Notes under the pieces: model-generated
Seen by the model: the letters and a program-made list of their open reading frames with translations, nothing else
Database searches by the model: none
What the model was told of the DNA's origin: nothing
Program-made: the position numbers and the translations under genes
Assembly: GCA_016709155.1 (NCBI GenBank)
Contig: JADJEI010000001.1
Span: 372,001 to 436,000, forward strand
Length of the DNA: 64,000 bases
Source: Ignavibacteriales bacterium
GTDB lineage: Bacteria > Bacteroidota > Ignavibacteria > Ignavibacteriales > Ignavibacteriaceae
Direction: 5' to 3'
Part shown: positions 18,230 through 27,609 of the stretch, one piece after another
Position numbering within the stretch: the stretch's first letter is position 1
Layout: each line of letters begins with the position of its first letter

Positions 18230-20782
18230 TTATAAAAGATTAAAAGTCTTTTTATAACTTCTAAGTTTCTTACCGTCTAAAATCGATATTAGATTCCCTG
18301 GGTTTTTACTGAATTCAATTTCTCCCGGGCAGAAAATAAATATTCTATTTGACAGCGTTTTTACTTGCTCAAATTTAGTTGAATATTTTTCAATATCATC
18401 ATCAGTAACAAATTCGCTAAAAAAGAGTAAACAATTCAAAGCCAATTTATCCATACCCGCAAAATACTCCGCTTTAAGAATGAATTCATTTTTACTAATT
18501 CCCGATTCAATATTTAAATTCTCGAAACCTAATTTTCGAAGAAATTGATTAATGAGCGAAATAAAATAGTCTTGTGTCCAGGATTCAATTTTCACTTCGC
18601 TTTCCTCAGACGCCGGAAAAATATTTTGAACATCAATAATTTCAAGCCAATCTGCATCACTCAATAACCTTGAGAAGTTATCAGCTTGTAAGGTTTCAAA
18701 TAAATTTTTATCAAGCAGAAACTTTTCCATCAGTTTAGTTTGAATAGCTTCATCTATAGTGTTTCTCACCTGATAATTAATTATTTCAATTTCACTGGAT
18801 AAATTATTTGTGAAAGTATCTTCAAGATGCCAGTTATTAATCGGGTTCCACCAATTATCGAAAAGAATTATTGAAGGTAGATTTTCACCCGAGATTTTTA
18901 ATCTTGACAATCTGCCATTAAATAATAAGACGTTGGTTTTGCTATCAATAAAATTTCTAAAATCAATGTCACTCACACTATTCTTTAACACTGAAAACGA
19001 AATTGAATGACTTTTTAATACAGGTTCGAGCATTTTTAAACCAAGTTTATCATACTGCGAACTAACAATAACTTTTCTTCCTGATGCAAGAATGATTTGA
19101 ATATGTTGAATGAGAAGATTTGCTTTAGAACTTGATTTAGTCATCAAGGAAAAATTGCAGGCTTGTTTCAATTTATGTATCTGTGTAAATATGGTTGACT
19201 GAAACCGGAATGGATTCCCCTCCTTCACAATCAAAGTCATTTCCTTTTTGGCTGATGCTAATGCTTCTTCATACTCTGCCCTTTGTAAATTTTCTAAATT
19301 CAGCCAATGACCATTGATTTGATTTTTCCTCTTATTTACATTTTCAGTCGAATAATTATTAATACTGACATTAGAATCATCTGATATGACTTTTTGCAAT
19401 TCTTTAAACAAAAATTCTTTAGAACCCGTTGAAGTAAACCAAATAAATTGATTTCTGCATCTATAAATTTTCCTTATCAGGCTGAAATGTTTTTCCAATT
19501 CGAGTTGAAATTCGTCACAGATCATCACATCAAATGAATTGAGAAAATCTTCATTGACTAAATTTTCTGCTAAAGCATTTGAAAGGATTTCATAGGAAGT
19601 AATTAGAACGTCGGAAGTGCAATCGGACAACTCATTGAAAAATAAAGCTCCATTCGATAGTGCTCGTACTTTATTAAAATTTAATGATTTGAGATTTTCA
19701 ACCCATCCTTCCGGATATTTGACAAATGATCTTTCACCAATTCCTTGAAATTCATTTAAGCTGCAAATTATTAGGATAGAATTTATTTTTGATTTTTCAC
19801 TTTGGTTTCTCAACCTATTAACGATGTTAGAATATTTAAGAGACAAAAACTCACCGCACAAAAGTTCCTTATTAAAACTATTAACTAAAACTTCTTTTTC
19901 GGGAGCGACATCTTCTTCAATAATTTTTTCAACATAATTTTCAATTGGCATTTCATTAATGAGTTCTGGAATTTGAAGAATATTCTTATGAACTAGAAAA
20001 TCATTACCAGAGACGGTGCAACTATCTAACATATCGAATTTGGAGATGAAAACTTTCTGCGATTCAATTGTAATTGATTCGTAATTTGTCAGTAGGGACA
20101 TATTAATGGGTGATAAAAATTTTAAAAACTTTTGCTTTTGAGCAGTCATGTAAGCAGGTATAGCTCGAATCGCAATCTCATTCAAAATAACTGGGCTTAT
20201 CTTGTAATACTTTTGGACTTTCTTATTTAGGGTGAATTTCACACTATAATTTTTTTTAGAGAAATCATTTTCTTTTTCACTGAGAAGTTCAATTTGAATA
20301 ATGCTTGCATTTAACGTGCTCAGTTTGTCATTAACTTCCGGTATTGAAAGACCAAATTCATAAATCGTACTAAAACTATTTTCAATTTTAGTGTTTGTAA
20401 AAAGTTGTGTAAAAGTAAGAAATTTTAGATGTTGTGACTGATTCGTAATCTCATTAAAAAAATTCCCGAATTCAAAATTGAATTTTTTGCACAGCTGCTT
20501 GATAATTTTAAATCTGAATGTAGATACTGCGGGGTTCTTAAAGTTGAGAATGCCAAGATCAGCATAATATTTTGGAGTTAATATGGGAAATAGGTAGTCT
20601 CTTTGATCTGGAGTATCAAATGTTTTAAGAGGAATTTTTGGTAATAATCTTGCACTTGAAGGCTGGGGGAAATATACTCTTTCATTTTCAGGAATCTTCA
20701 GCCATTTATGCCAAGCATAATCCTCGGCTGTCGAAATTTCAGCAACAGTCGAAGCAACCTTCGTCCGTACTAATCGAAGCAT
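18230..20782 (-). CDS. Divergent SNF2-like helicase-fold protein, apparently without ATPase motifs
   Basis: 850 residues. The second half resembles SNF2 ATPases: strand SILIICSLNE (motif Ia region), LITSYEIL, FDVMICDEFQLE in place of DEAH (about residue 418), WFTSTGSK (motif III region), HKLKQACNF (about 540) and GRKVIVSSQYDKLGLKML of the second RecA domain, then LFDNWWNPINNW. The Walker A site expected before motif Ia is replaced by CGEFLSLKYSNI, and the arginine-finger region DRAHRIGQ by a TNNLSSEI-like stretch. ATP hydrolysis therefore seems unlikely. The N-terminal 280 residues match no family I know. It starts 2 bases after the partner gene stop. Confidence 0.6.
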   Translation of the reverse strand: MLRLVRTKVASTVAEISTAEDYAWHKWLKIPENERVYFPQPSSARLLPKIPLKTFDTPDQRDYLFPILTPKYYADLGILNFKNPAVSTFRFKIIKQLCKKFNFEFGNFFNEITNQSQHLKFLTFTQLFTNTKIENSFSTIYEFGLSIPEVNDKLSTLNASIIQIELLSEKENDFSKKNYSVKFTLNKKVQKYYKISPVILNEIAIRAIPAYMTAQKQKFLKFLSPINMSLLTNYESITIESQKVFISKFDMLDSCTVSGNDFLVHKNILQIPELINEMPIENYVEKIIEEDVAPEKEVLVNSFNKELLCGEFLSLKYSNIVNRLRNQSEKSKINSILIICSLNEFQGIGERSFVKYPEGWVENLKSLNFNKVRALSNGALFFNELSDCTSDVLITSYEILSNALAENLVNEDFLNSFDVMICDEFQLELEKHFSLIRKIYRCRNQFIWFTSTGSKEFLFKELQKVISDDSNVSINNYSTENVNKRKNQINGHWLNLENLQRAEYEEALASAKKEMTLIVKEGNPFRFQSTIFTQIHKLKQACNFSLMTKSSSKANLLIQHIQIILASGRKVIVSSQYDKLGLKMLEPVLKSHSISFSVLKNSVSDIDFRNFIDSKTNVLLFNGRLSRLKISGENLPSIILFDNWWNPINNWHLEDTFTNNLSSEIEIINYQVRNTIDEAIQTKLMEKFLLDKNLFETLQADNFSRLLSDADWLEIIDVQNIFPASEESEVKIESWTQDYFISLINQFLRKLGFENLNIESGISKNEFILKAEYFAGMDKLALNCLLFFSEFVTDDDIEKYSTKFEQVKTLSNRIFIFCPGEIEFSKNPGNLISILDGKKLRSYKKTFNLL

Positions 20783-20784
20783 TA

Positions 20785-21312
20785 TTATTCGTTAGTTTTT
20801 TGAAGCTGAACCTGTTCACAGGCAAGTTTAAGCCGTTCGAATGGTTCGATAATATTTCGCTTTGAAGAAATTTCGGACAACATTTCTTTAATTTCTGGAA
20901 GTTCCGATTGAAATTTTTTACCACTTTCGATACAAACCTCACCGCCATTCCAAGGAGCAGGAATTTCTTCTGAAACTGAATTATTATTTTTCTTTTCTGA
21001 TTTTTCAAAAACTCTAACTACTCTTACATTTTGTTTTTCATTTGCACCGAGAAAAAGTGGATCGCGAACCAGGATCAAATCAACTTCACCACTAAGTGCA
21101 TTGATCAATGGCACAGAAATTAACTCAACTTGAATATGCTCGAGAAGCACATCGCCATAAAGAGTTTTTTGAAAATTTGTTGGTTTAATCGGGGCTGTTA
21201 CACGAAATTCCAGTGGTTTTGTGTCTAAATCTGTTACTAAAATTGCTCCCATCAATCCAGACTTCGTGTCTGTAGAATAGCTTTCTAAAAAGCCAATTTT
21301 ATTTAACTGCAT
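20785..21312 (-). CDS. Unknown 175-residue protein, partner of the SNF2-like gene
   Basis: Unrecognised. Residues 1-110 look like a beta-rich domain (FLESYSTDTKSGLMGAILVT; KPLEFRVTAPIKPTNFQKTL; DLILVRDPLFLGANEKQNVR); residues 110-175 are polar and helical (LPEIKEMLSEISSKRNIIEP). No signal peptide or membrane segment. It ends two bases before the start of the SNF2-like gene, so the two are translationally coupled and probably act together. Confidence 0.6.
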   Translation of the reverse strand: MQLNKIGFLESYSTDTKSGLMGAILVTDLDTKPLEFRVTAPIKPTNFQKTLYGDVLLEHIQVELISVPLINALSGEVDLILVRDPLFLGANEKQNVRVVRVFEKSEKKNNNSVSEEIPAPWNGGEVCIESGKKFQSELPEIKEMLSEISSKRNIIEPFERLKLACEQVQLQKTNE

Positions 21313-21659
21313 AGCCGTCTTTCAATTCAATTTTAAAATTATAGCGTTCAAATTATTTAGTAGCAACATCAATGTATACATTTATTGTACCAAAAATTTG
21401 CAGAAAAAAGCCTATTACGAACTTTTAATTTTTTTTGATTTTCAAATCTATTTTTCAGACAGTGAATAACTGAAACAAAATAACATGGTAATTAATGCCG
21501 ATATTCTCCAAAATTTACCTGCTTAATTATCAGTGTCCGATAAATCTTTTGTATTACTAAAAATAATGTTATCAGCTAATAATATTTTTTGATAATTAAA
21601 ATTTATAGTGCTATTTTTATGTAGATTAAATCTTAATAGTATGCAATGCAGAAAAATAT
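21313..21659. other. Divergent intergenic region
   Basis: 347 bases between the SNF2-partner gene (-) and feoA (+). Very AT-rich and probably holds both promoters. I see no convincing Fur-box palindrome, although TTATCA/TGATAA pairs occur around 21527-21596. Confidence 0.4.
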
Positions 21660-21884
21660 ATGAGAAAAACAGCCTCACAATTAAACTTCGGGGAAACTGC
21701 AACAATAAGTGAAATAGATACATCCAATCCATCATTCAGAAGAATTATTGAAATTGGATTTACACCCGGACAGGAAATTGAATTAATTAATAAATCATTT
21801 TTTAATGACCCGCTTGCGTTTTCAATTAGAGGAACACTGGTTGCAATCCGCCGAAGTGAAGCAGACTGTATTATTGTTTCGTGA
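21660..21884 (+). CDS. feoA: FeoA-domain protein
   Basis: 74 residues, an SH3-like FeoA domain: ATISEID, RIIEIGFTPGQEIELINKS, DPLAFSIRGTLVAIRRSEAD. It is the small cytosolic accessory of the Feo ferrous-iron transporter. It overlaps the start of feoB by four bases, which implies translational coupling. Confidence 0.9.
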   Translation: MRKTASQLNFGETATISEIDTSNPSFRRIIEIGFTPGQEIELINKSFFNDPLAFSIRGTLVAIRRSEADCIIVS

Positions 21885-23917
21885 TGGTTCAAACTAAATT
21901 AAACATCCCCCTTATCACATTGGTGGGTCCGCCTAATTCTGGTAAAACCACCCTCTTTAATTATCTCAGCGGGAAGAATCATAAAACTGTAAATTACCCG
22001 GGATCAACAGTTGAATACAATTCTTCAATTTTACAAAATAAATTTGGATTACATGCGGAACTTCTTGACTCTCCTGGGATGGTTAGTCTTATCCCAAATT
22101 CTCCGGACGAATCAGTTGCAATTGAAGCACTCTACAGTCACCCCGAATTTGGTCCGCCATCTATTGTTATAGTAACTGCCGATTCAAATCAGCTTACGCG
22201 GCATTTAATACTTTGTAAGCAAGTTATTCAAAGCGGCTTCAGAACTATTTTGGTTTTAACCATGTTAGATTTAATGAATAAACGAGGATATGACATTGAT
22301 GAGTTAAAATTAGGATTGGAATTAAATTGCGATGTTGTAAAAATCGATGGGAGAAAAGGTACTGGCATTCCCAAATTGATTGATAGAATCAAAGCCAACC
22401 TTGATTTGATCAAATTGGGGGAGAAAATAAAAATTGAGAATTTTAAGATTCCAACTGATAAATCCTATTTACTAAAATCTTTTGCAGAGATCGAACAAAT
22501 TGAAGCTAAGGTTCTAACAACTAACGGACAAAACAAACAACAAAGTAACTTGGAAAAAGCAAACAAGGAGCTTCTTGTTCTTAACAGTGTGAAAAAATTT
22601 CCACATAAAATAGATGAAACTACACTGAAAATTGACCGGTTCCTCCTGCATAAATATTGGGGATTGTTTTACTTCTTTCTGGTAATGTCTTTGACCTTTA
22701 CTTCGATTTTCTGGCTTGCTCAACCATTAATGAATCTTGTGGATAATTTCTTCGGATACGCATCTGAAACAGTTTTTCAAACGATGGGATACACCTGGTA
22801 TAGTGACTTAATCGCTAACGGATTAATTGCCGGGCTGGGCTCAGTTCTGGTTTTCGTTCCTCAAATAATTATACTTTTTATGATATTAGGTTTGCTTGAA
22901 GACACTGGATACCTTGCACGCGGAGCAATGTTAATTGATAAACCACTCTCAAAAATTGGTTTAAACGGACGATCTTTTGTCCCGATGCTCTCAGGTTTTG
23001 CCTGTGCTATTCCGGCAATGCTTGCGACAAGAACAATTCCGAACAGAAGAGAAAGATTACTTACGATTTTTATTATTCCCTTAATGAGCTGCAGTGCCAG
23101 ATTACCAGTCTATGCACTTTTAATAGCATTTATAACCCCACCTGAAAAACCTTGGCTCGGGGGGATTATTCTATCCTCCATTTATATATTTAGTATTATC
23201 AGTTCAGTGGTTATTGCTGGATTAATAAATAAATTCAGGAAAAAAATTATTAATGCGGAGGACTCATCTTCATTTATTCTTGAATTACCCACTTACAGAT
23301 TACCTAAAGCGAAAGTGGTGTTCAACAATACACTTAGCAGCTCGAAGCTTTACGTGCAAAGAGCAGGTCCGATAATAATAGGGTTTTCTTTGATACTGTG
23401 GTTTTTGACATATTTTCCAAATACAAACCCCCACGTTCAGAGTGAAAATAACTCACCGATTCAGTTACATCAATTACAAAGTGCAGAAAGATTATCTCAC
23501 TCCTATGCATCAGATTTGGGAAAACTAATTCAGCCAATAATGACTCCGTTGGGAATGGATTGGAGAATTGGAGTCTCGCTTGTAGCAGCATTCGCAGCAA
23601 GGGAGGTTTTTGTAAGTTCACTTGCTCTAATTTTTAAAGTAACTGGCGATCAGGAAACTATTCAACAATCAATTCTTTCTGCAATGAGAAGCGCCGAAAT
23701 AGAAAACTCGAGTCAGAAACTATTTACTATGGCTACAAGTATTGGTTTGATTGTTTTTTTTGTTTTTGCAATGCAATGTATTTCGACAGTTGCTGTTGCC
23801 AAAAAAGAAACAGGCGGCTGGAGAATACCAATTTTACAAATATTAATTTTTACTTCAATAGCTTATGTTTTTACTTTTGCTACTGTATATGGATTACGAC
23901 TCTTAGGCGTTGAATAA
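21881..23917 (+). CDS. feoB: Ferrous iron transporter FeoB
   Basis: 678 residues from GTG 21881 (or ATG 21884). The N-terminal G domain has G1 GPPNSGKT (residues 16-23) and G3 DSPG (63-66). The usual G4 NxxD appears as TMLD (VLTMLDLM), a substitution that would weaken guanine recognition. The membrane part has the two Gate motifs: GYLARGAMLIDKPLSKIGLN with SGFACAIPAM, and later AAFAAREVFVSSL, plus FIIPLMSCSARLPVY. It imports Fe2+ at the inner membrane; feoA and a Fur regulator flank it. Confidence 0.93.
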   Translation: MMVQTKLNIPLITLVGPPNSGKTTLFNYLSGKNHKTVNYPGSTVEYNSSILQNKFGLHAELLDSPGMVSLIPNSPDESVAIEALYSHPEFGPPSIVIVTADSNQLTRHLILCKQVIQSGFRTILVLTMLDLMNKRGYDIDELKLGLELNCDVVKIDGRKGTGIPKLIDRIKANLDLIKLGEKIKIENFKIPTDKSYLLKSFAEIEQIEAKVLTTNGQNKQQSNLEKANKELLVLNSVKKFPHKIDETTLKIDRFLLHKYWGLFYFFLVMSLTFTSIFWLAQPLMNLVDNFFGYASETVFQTMGYTWYSDLIANGLIAGLGSVLVFVPQIIILFMILGLLEDTGYLARGAMLIDKPLSKIGLNGRSFVPMLSGFACAIPAMLATRTIPNRRERLLTIFIIPLMSCSARLPVYALLIAFITPPEKPWLGGIILSSIYIFSIISSVVIAGLINKFRKKIINAEDSSSFILELPTYRLPKAKVVFNNTLSSSKLYVQRAGPIIIGFSLILWFLTYFPNTNPHVQSENNSPIQLHQLQSAERLSHSYASDLGKLIQPIMTPLGMDWRIGVSLVAAFAAREVFVSSLALIFKVTGDQETIQQSILSAMRSAEIENSSQKLFTMATSIGLIVFFVFAMQCISTVAVAKKETGGWRIPILQILIFTSIAYVFTFATVYGLRLLGVE

Positions 23918-23997
23918 TAATTATATTTAATAAGAATTTATTTTCATTATTTTTAATTAATGATAAAACTAATTAATGCAAGAATAGAATTCGTTTT

Positions 23998-24453
23998 GTG
24001 AAAAATCAACAAGCTATAGAATTATTCCGCTCATTCTTAAAGAATGGTCAAAACCGAATTACACCTGAACGCTTTGAAGTATTAAATGCGGCAATTGAGT
24101 ATCAGGGACATTTTGGGGCTGATGATCTTTTCATCTTGATGAAAAATAGAAAATCACATGTATCGCGAGCTACTGTTTATAAAACTCTTGAATTATTAGC
24201 TCAATGTGATTTGGTGATTAAAAGAAACTTTGGTGACAATCTCACTCGGTATGAGAGCAGCTTTAAAAAACAAAATCACGATCATTTAATTTGTGTTGAC
24301 TGCGGACGCATCGTTGAATTCACTGATGAATCAGTTGCAAAATCACCCAAACAAATCTGTGACAAACTTGGATTTAATTTCGGTAGTTACTCCTTTAACA
24401 TTTTTGCACACTGCAAAGACAAAAATAGTTGTAAACATTTTAAAAGCCATTAA
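23998..24453 (+). CDS. fur: Fur family metalloregulator
   Basis: 151 residues from GTG 23998. Winged helix (RITPERFEVLNAAIEY; HVSRATVYKTLELLAQCDLV), then the metal-sensing HDHLICVDCG (His94, His96, Cys99, Cys102) and a second Cys pair (Cys139, Cys145). Four cysteines fit the structural Zn site of Fur/PerR. Its position 80 bases after feoB makes iron control of the feo genes likely; Fur versus PerR or Zur cannot be settled by eye. Confidence 0.87.
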   Translation: MKNQQAIELFRSFLKNGQNRITPERFEVLNAAIEYQGHFGADDLFILMKNRKSHVSRATVYKTLELLAQCDLVIKRNFGDNLTRYESSFKKQNHDHLICVDCGRIVEFTDESVAKSPKQICDKLGFNFGSYSFNIFAHCKDKNSCKHFKSH

Positions 24454-24461
24454 ACTTGAGA

Positions 24462-25187
24462 ATGAAAAAAGAATTAACTGCTATAAAATACCCGCTTCGT
24501 TGGAGTAAAAAAGATTTTTCAATAGATGTTTACTGCTCAATTCCAAATATTGCAACTGGAATTTTATTAAAAGCCGGGAAGGCAAACTTCATTGTTGACC
24601 CCGGTGATGGGATACTTAGAGATTTAAATACAAATATCGGAACGCAGGAGATTCTAAATATTTCTGATATCTTTGTAACGCATGGACATCACGATCACGT
24701 CGGAGGTGTTTGGTCGCTTCTAACATATCTTAGAGTTATGAATAAAAAAAAATCTTTAACAATCCATTATCCGAACGGATGTAAAGAAATTGAAAGTATT
24801 TATAATGCATTTATAAATGTGTATCGCCCTTACTTGTCTTATAAAATAAAATTAAACAAAATCACAAAGACCAAGAAAATCTCTACCAAGAACGTGTCCG
24901 TATTACCGTTTAATGTTATCCATAAAGAATATTTATTGAACGGTAAAGAGACACGAAATGTCCCGGCAATTGGTTATAATTTTACTTATAAGAATAATCG
25001 GATTTGTTACGGTGGTGACACAACTTATTGTGAAGAGTTAGTGAAGAACGCAAAAGGTGCAGACCTCGCAATAATCGAAGCAGGACACGAGGACGAAACT
25101 CCGGATGAAATGCATATGACTTTGAAAGAAGCTTATACTATCGGCAAATCAGCAAAAAAATTTTTTTTAGTTCACGTACCCGAATAA
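24462..25187 (+). CDS. Metallo-beta-lactamase-fold hydrolase (RNase Z-like)
   Basis: About 241 residues from ATG 24462 (a TTG six bases earlier is also open). Metal ligands are visible: VTHGHHDHVGG (HxHxDH), a later IHKE histidine, and Asp in CYGGDTTYCEE. HMTLKEAYTIGK provides the last His. The fold resembles RNase Z and arylsulfatase-like MBL enzymes. The substrate cannot be deduced. The C-terminus VHVPE is abrupt but in frame with a stop. Confidence 0.8.
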   Translation: MKKELTAIKYPLRWSKKDFSIDVYCSIPNIATGILLKAGKANFIVDPGDGILRDLNTNIGTQEILNISDIFVTHGHHDHVGGVWSLLTYLRVMNKKKSLTIHYPNGCKEIESIYNAFINVYRPYLSYKIKLNKITKTKKISTKNVSVLPFNVIHKEYLLNGKETRNVPAIGYNFTYKNNRICYGGDTTYCEELVKNAKGADLAIIEAGHEDETPDEMHMTLKEAYTIGKSAKKFFLVHVPE

Positions 25188-25202
25188 ATAATTGGAGAAT
25201 AT

Positions 25203-26249
25203 ATGATCTATCATTCTTATTGGAAGCTTAGCTTCTCACTGTTTTTCCTAAGCACAATAATAATTATCCCTCAGGAAAAATTTCTTTTTGAAGGCGAAAA
25301 GCATTTAAGCAATATTCAAATGCTTACAAATGGAGGGGAGAATGCTGAAGCATATCTTTCCTTTGACGAGCAGAAACTAATTTTTCAAAGAACTTTTGGC
25401 GAACTAAATTGCGACCAAATTTTTACAATGAATATTGATGGCAGTGAAATGAAACTGGTTTCAACCGGATTGGGAAGAACAACCTGCTCTTATTTTCTTC
25501 CGGGTGACGAACGGATAATTTATGCGTCAACCCACTTAGACAATACTGACTGTCCACCCCCACCCGACAGAAGTAAAGGGTATGTCTGGAAACTCTATAA
25601 TTCTTTTGATATATTTTCTGCGAACGCAGACGGCTCAGATGTTAAACAAATAACTGATGCACCGGGCTATGATGCAGAAGCAACTGTTTCCCCGCTTGGC
25701 GATAAAATAGTTTTCACCTCCACCCGTGATGGCGATCCCGAGCTTTATTTAATGAACATTGATGGGACTAATCAAACAAGATTAACACATCATAATGGTT
25801 ATGACGGCGGTGCATTTTTTTCGCAGGATGGAAAACAAATCGTATTTCGTGCTAGCACTCCAAAAACTGAACAGGAATTAGCAGACTATAATGACCTTGT
25901 AAAAGAAGGACTGGTAAGACCTTCAACTCTGGAAATTTTTATTATGAATTCTGATGGATCAGATAGAAGACAAATAACAAACTTTGGTAAAGCAAGTTTT
26001 GCTCCATTTTTATTTCCTGATGGTAAAAGAATTATTTTCTCGTCCAACTTGAATAGTGAAACCAGCAGGGACTTTGATCTTTATATGATTAATGTAGATG
26101 GTTCAGCACTTGAACAAATTACTCATTTTGATTCTTTCGATGGTTTTCCAATGTTTACCCGTGACGGAAAAAAACTTGTGTTTGCTTCAAACCGCTTTAA
26201 TAATCAACCTAATGAAACAAATATTTTTATCGCCGATTGGATTGAATAA
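25203..26249 (+). CDS. TolB-like PD40 beta-propeller protein, secreted
   Basis: 348 residues with an N-terminal hydrophobic signal (LSFSLFFLSTIIIIP). At least five PD40/WD40-like repeats are evident, each with strands such as KLIFQRTFGE...IFTMNIDGSEMK, KIVFTSTRDGDPELYLMNIDG, KRIIFSSNLNSETSRDFDLY and KKLVFASNRFNNQ. The family binds peptides or polysaccharides in the periplasm; in this phylum such proteins are usually exported. Role unknown. SD ggagaat is just upstream. Confidence 0.8.
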   Translation: MIYHSYWKLSFSLFFLSTIIIIPQEKFLFEGEKHLSNIQMLTNGGENAEAYLSFDEQKLIFQRTFGELNCDQIFTMNIDGSEMKLVSTGLGRTTCSYFLPGDERIIYASTHLDNTDCPPPPDRSKGYVWKLYNSFDIFSANADGSDVKQITDAPGYDAEATVSPLGDKIVFTSTRDGDPELYLMNIDGTNQTRLTHHNGYDGGAFFSQDGKQIVFRASTPKTEQELADYNDLVKEGLVRPSTLEIFIMNSDGSDRRQITNFGKASFAPFLFPDGKRIIFSSNLNSETSRDFDLYMINVDGSALEQITHFDSFDGFPMFTRDGKKLVFASNRFNNQPNETNIFIADWIE

Positions 26250-26255
26250 TTATTT

Positions 26256-26293
26256 GCTCTGATCGGATCAATGTTTATAAATCTGATCAGAGC
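26256..26293. terminator. Hairpin between convergent genes
   Basis: GCTCTGATC and GATCAGAGC form a perfect 9-bp stem between the + propeller gene and the - barrel gene. Probably a bidirectional terminator. Confidence 0.6.
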
Positions 26294-26308
26294 ATTTCTT
26301 GAATTCGA

Positions 26309-26944
26309 CTAATAATAAAATCGAAATCCTGCACGAAACATTATACCGCTCATATCGTAAACTCTTTCGAATGTTCGCTTTCCAATGGTAGGGGAATCAA
26401 TTTCATAAGTCCAGCTTGGCTCTGAATTATAATAATTCATTTCTAGTAAAACCTCCGAACGAGGTCCAATATTATAAGCACCGCCGACTCCTAATCTCCA
26501 ATTAAAATCGAAAGCACCTTTTAGTTCATTGTCATCAGGGTTTTCAAAATTTCTATAATCAACGATTAGAATCTCCGCCCCAATCGCACCCGTTACATAT
26601 ATTTTCGTCCTGGGTGCCACTGGAAATTTTAGCGTTGCATTAATCATTAATGGAATATCGTGCAGATTTGTTTGAGCTCTCAGTTCATTTATTCCGCCGG
26701 AGATTCCATAAATCTCATTGAAGGATTCTACGAGTGTTTTATCAACATAATTTTTATGAAACCAATCTACGCTCCACCCAAAATTGAAGTTCTGATCAAT
26801 ATATCTACCACCTTCATAACCTATAATAAAGCCTGCATCAGTTGCCCCTGGACTAAATGAGCCAAGTTTAATTGCTGCTGCGTTTCCTTGCGCAATAATC
26901 GGTAGAGAAATTGAAAATAAAATTAAGAAAAATAACTTTTTCAT
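26309..26944 (-). CDS. Outer-membrane beta-barrel family protein
   Basis: 211 residues with a signal peptide (about 1-18, ending IIAQ). Alternating amphipathic strands (FGWSVDWFHKNYVD; KIYVTGAIGAEILIVDYRNF; NWRLGVGGAYNIGPRSEVLL) and a C-terminal aromatic end (MFRAGFRFYY) are typical of small porin-like (OmpX/outer-membrane-protein) barrels of Bacteroidota. No specific function can be given. Confidence 0.75.
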   Translation of the reverse strand: MKKLFFLILFSISLPIIAQGNAAAIKLGSFSPGATDAGFIIGYEGGRYIDQNFNFGWSVDWFHKNYVDKTLVESFNEIYGISGGINELRAQTNLHDIPLMINATLKFPVAPRTKIYVTGAIGAEILIVDYRNFENPDDNELKGAFDFNWRLGVGGAYNIGPRSEVLLEMNYYNSEPSWTYEIDSPTIGKRTFERVYDMSGIMFRAGFRFYY

Positions 26945-27126
26945 ATTTAACCTTTATATTTTTATTTTTTTATGACAATGATAGTGCCACAAATTAACTG
27001 TTAAAATTTAAAAATTCTTCTACTGCTTGTATAAATTAATACACAATTTTTTTCTGAAGTGGACAGTTTTAATTAATAATGAAGTTATTTATTTTGATTT
27101 GCAAAAAAGGAATTAATAAATCTTAG

Positions 27127-27609
27127 ATGATAAATATTTTATTTGTATGTATGGGAAATATTTGCCGCTCCCCTGCGGCTGAAGCTATTCTAAAAAAGAA
27201 ACTGAGAGATTCAAATCTCGGTGAAAGATTTTTTGTTGATTCTGCAGGAACAATTGATTATCATGCGGGTGAACTACCTGATCCCAGAATGATTGATTGC
27301 GGAAATAAAAGAGGTTATAAACTTGATCACCACGCAAGAAAATTTTTCCCTAAAATTGACTTCGACAAATATGATTATATCTTTACGATGGATGAATTGA
27401 ATTATACAGCAATAGTTAATTGGGACAGAGAAAAAAAATTTTCTAATAAAATAAAACGAATTACTGATTACTGTAATAACTTCAAGCTAAATCAGGTACC
27501 TGATCCTTATTATGGAGATGAAAATGATTTTAATTATGTGCTGGATATTTTAGAAGATGCATGCAACAGCATCATAAGAAGTTTAGAAAATGATAAATCA
27601 AATTATTAA
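27127..27609 (+). CDS. Low-molecular-weight protein-tyrosine phosphatase
   Basis: 160 residues. P-loop CMGNICRSP (Cys8 nucleophile, Arg14) at the N-terminus and the general acid in VPDPYYG (about residue 128) are both present. It dephosphorylates Tyr-phosphorylated proteins or sugars, commonly in polysaccharide control. Its 3' end overlaps the kinase-like gene by 20 bases, so the two are co-transcribed. Confidence 0.92.
   Translation: MINILFVCMGNICRSPAAEAILKKKLRDSNLGERFFVDSAGTIDYHAGELPDPRMIDCGNKRGYKLDHHARKFFPKIDFDKYDYIFTMDELNYTAIVNWDREKKFSNKIKRITDYCNNFKLNQVPDPYYGDENDFNYVLDILEDACNSIIRSLENDKSNY

Noticed and set aside
21430..21610. Fur box before feoA
   Set aside because: Only weak TTATCA/TGATAA half-sites; no 19-bp palindrome close to consensus.
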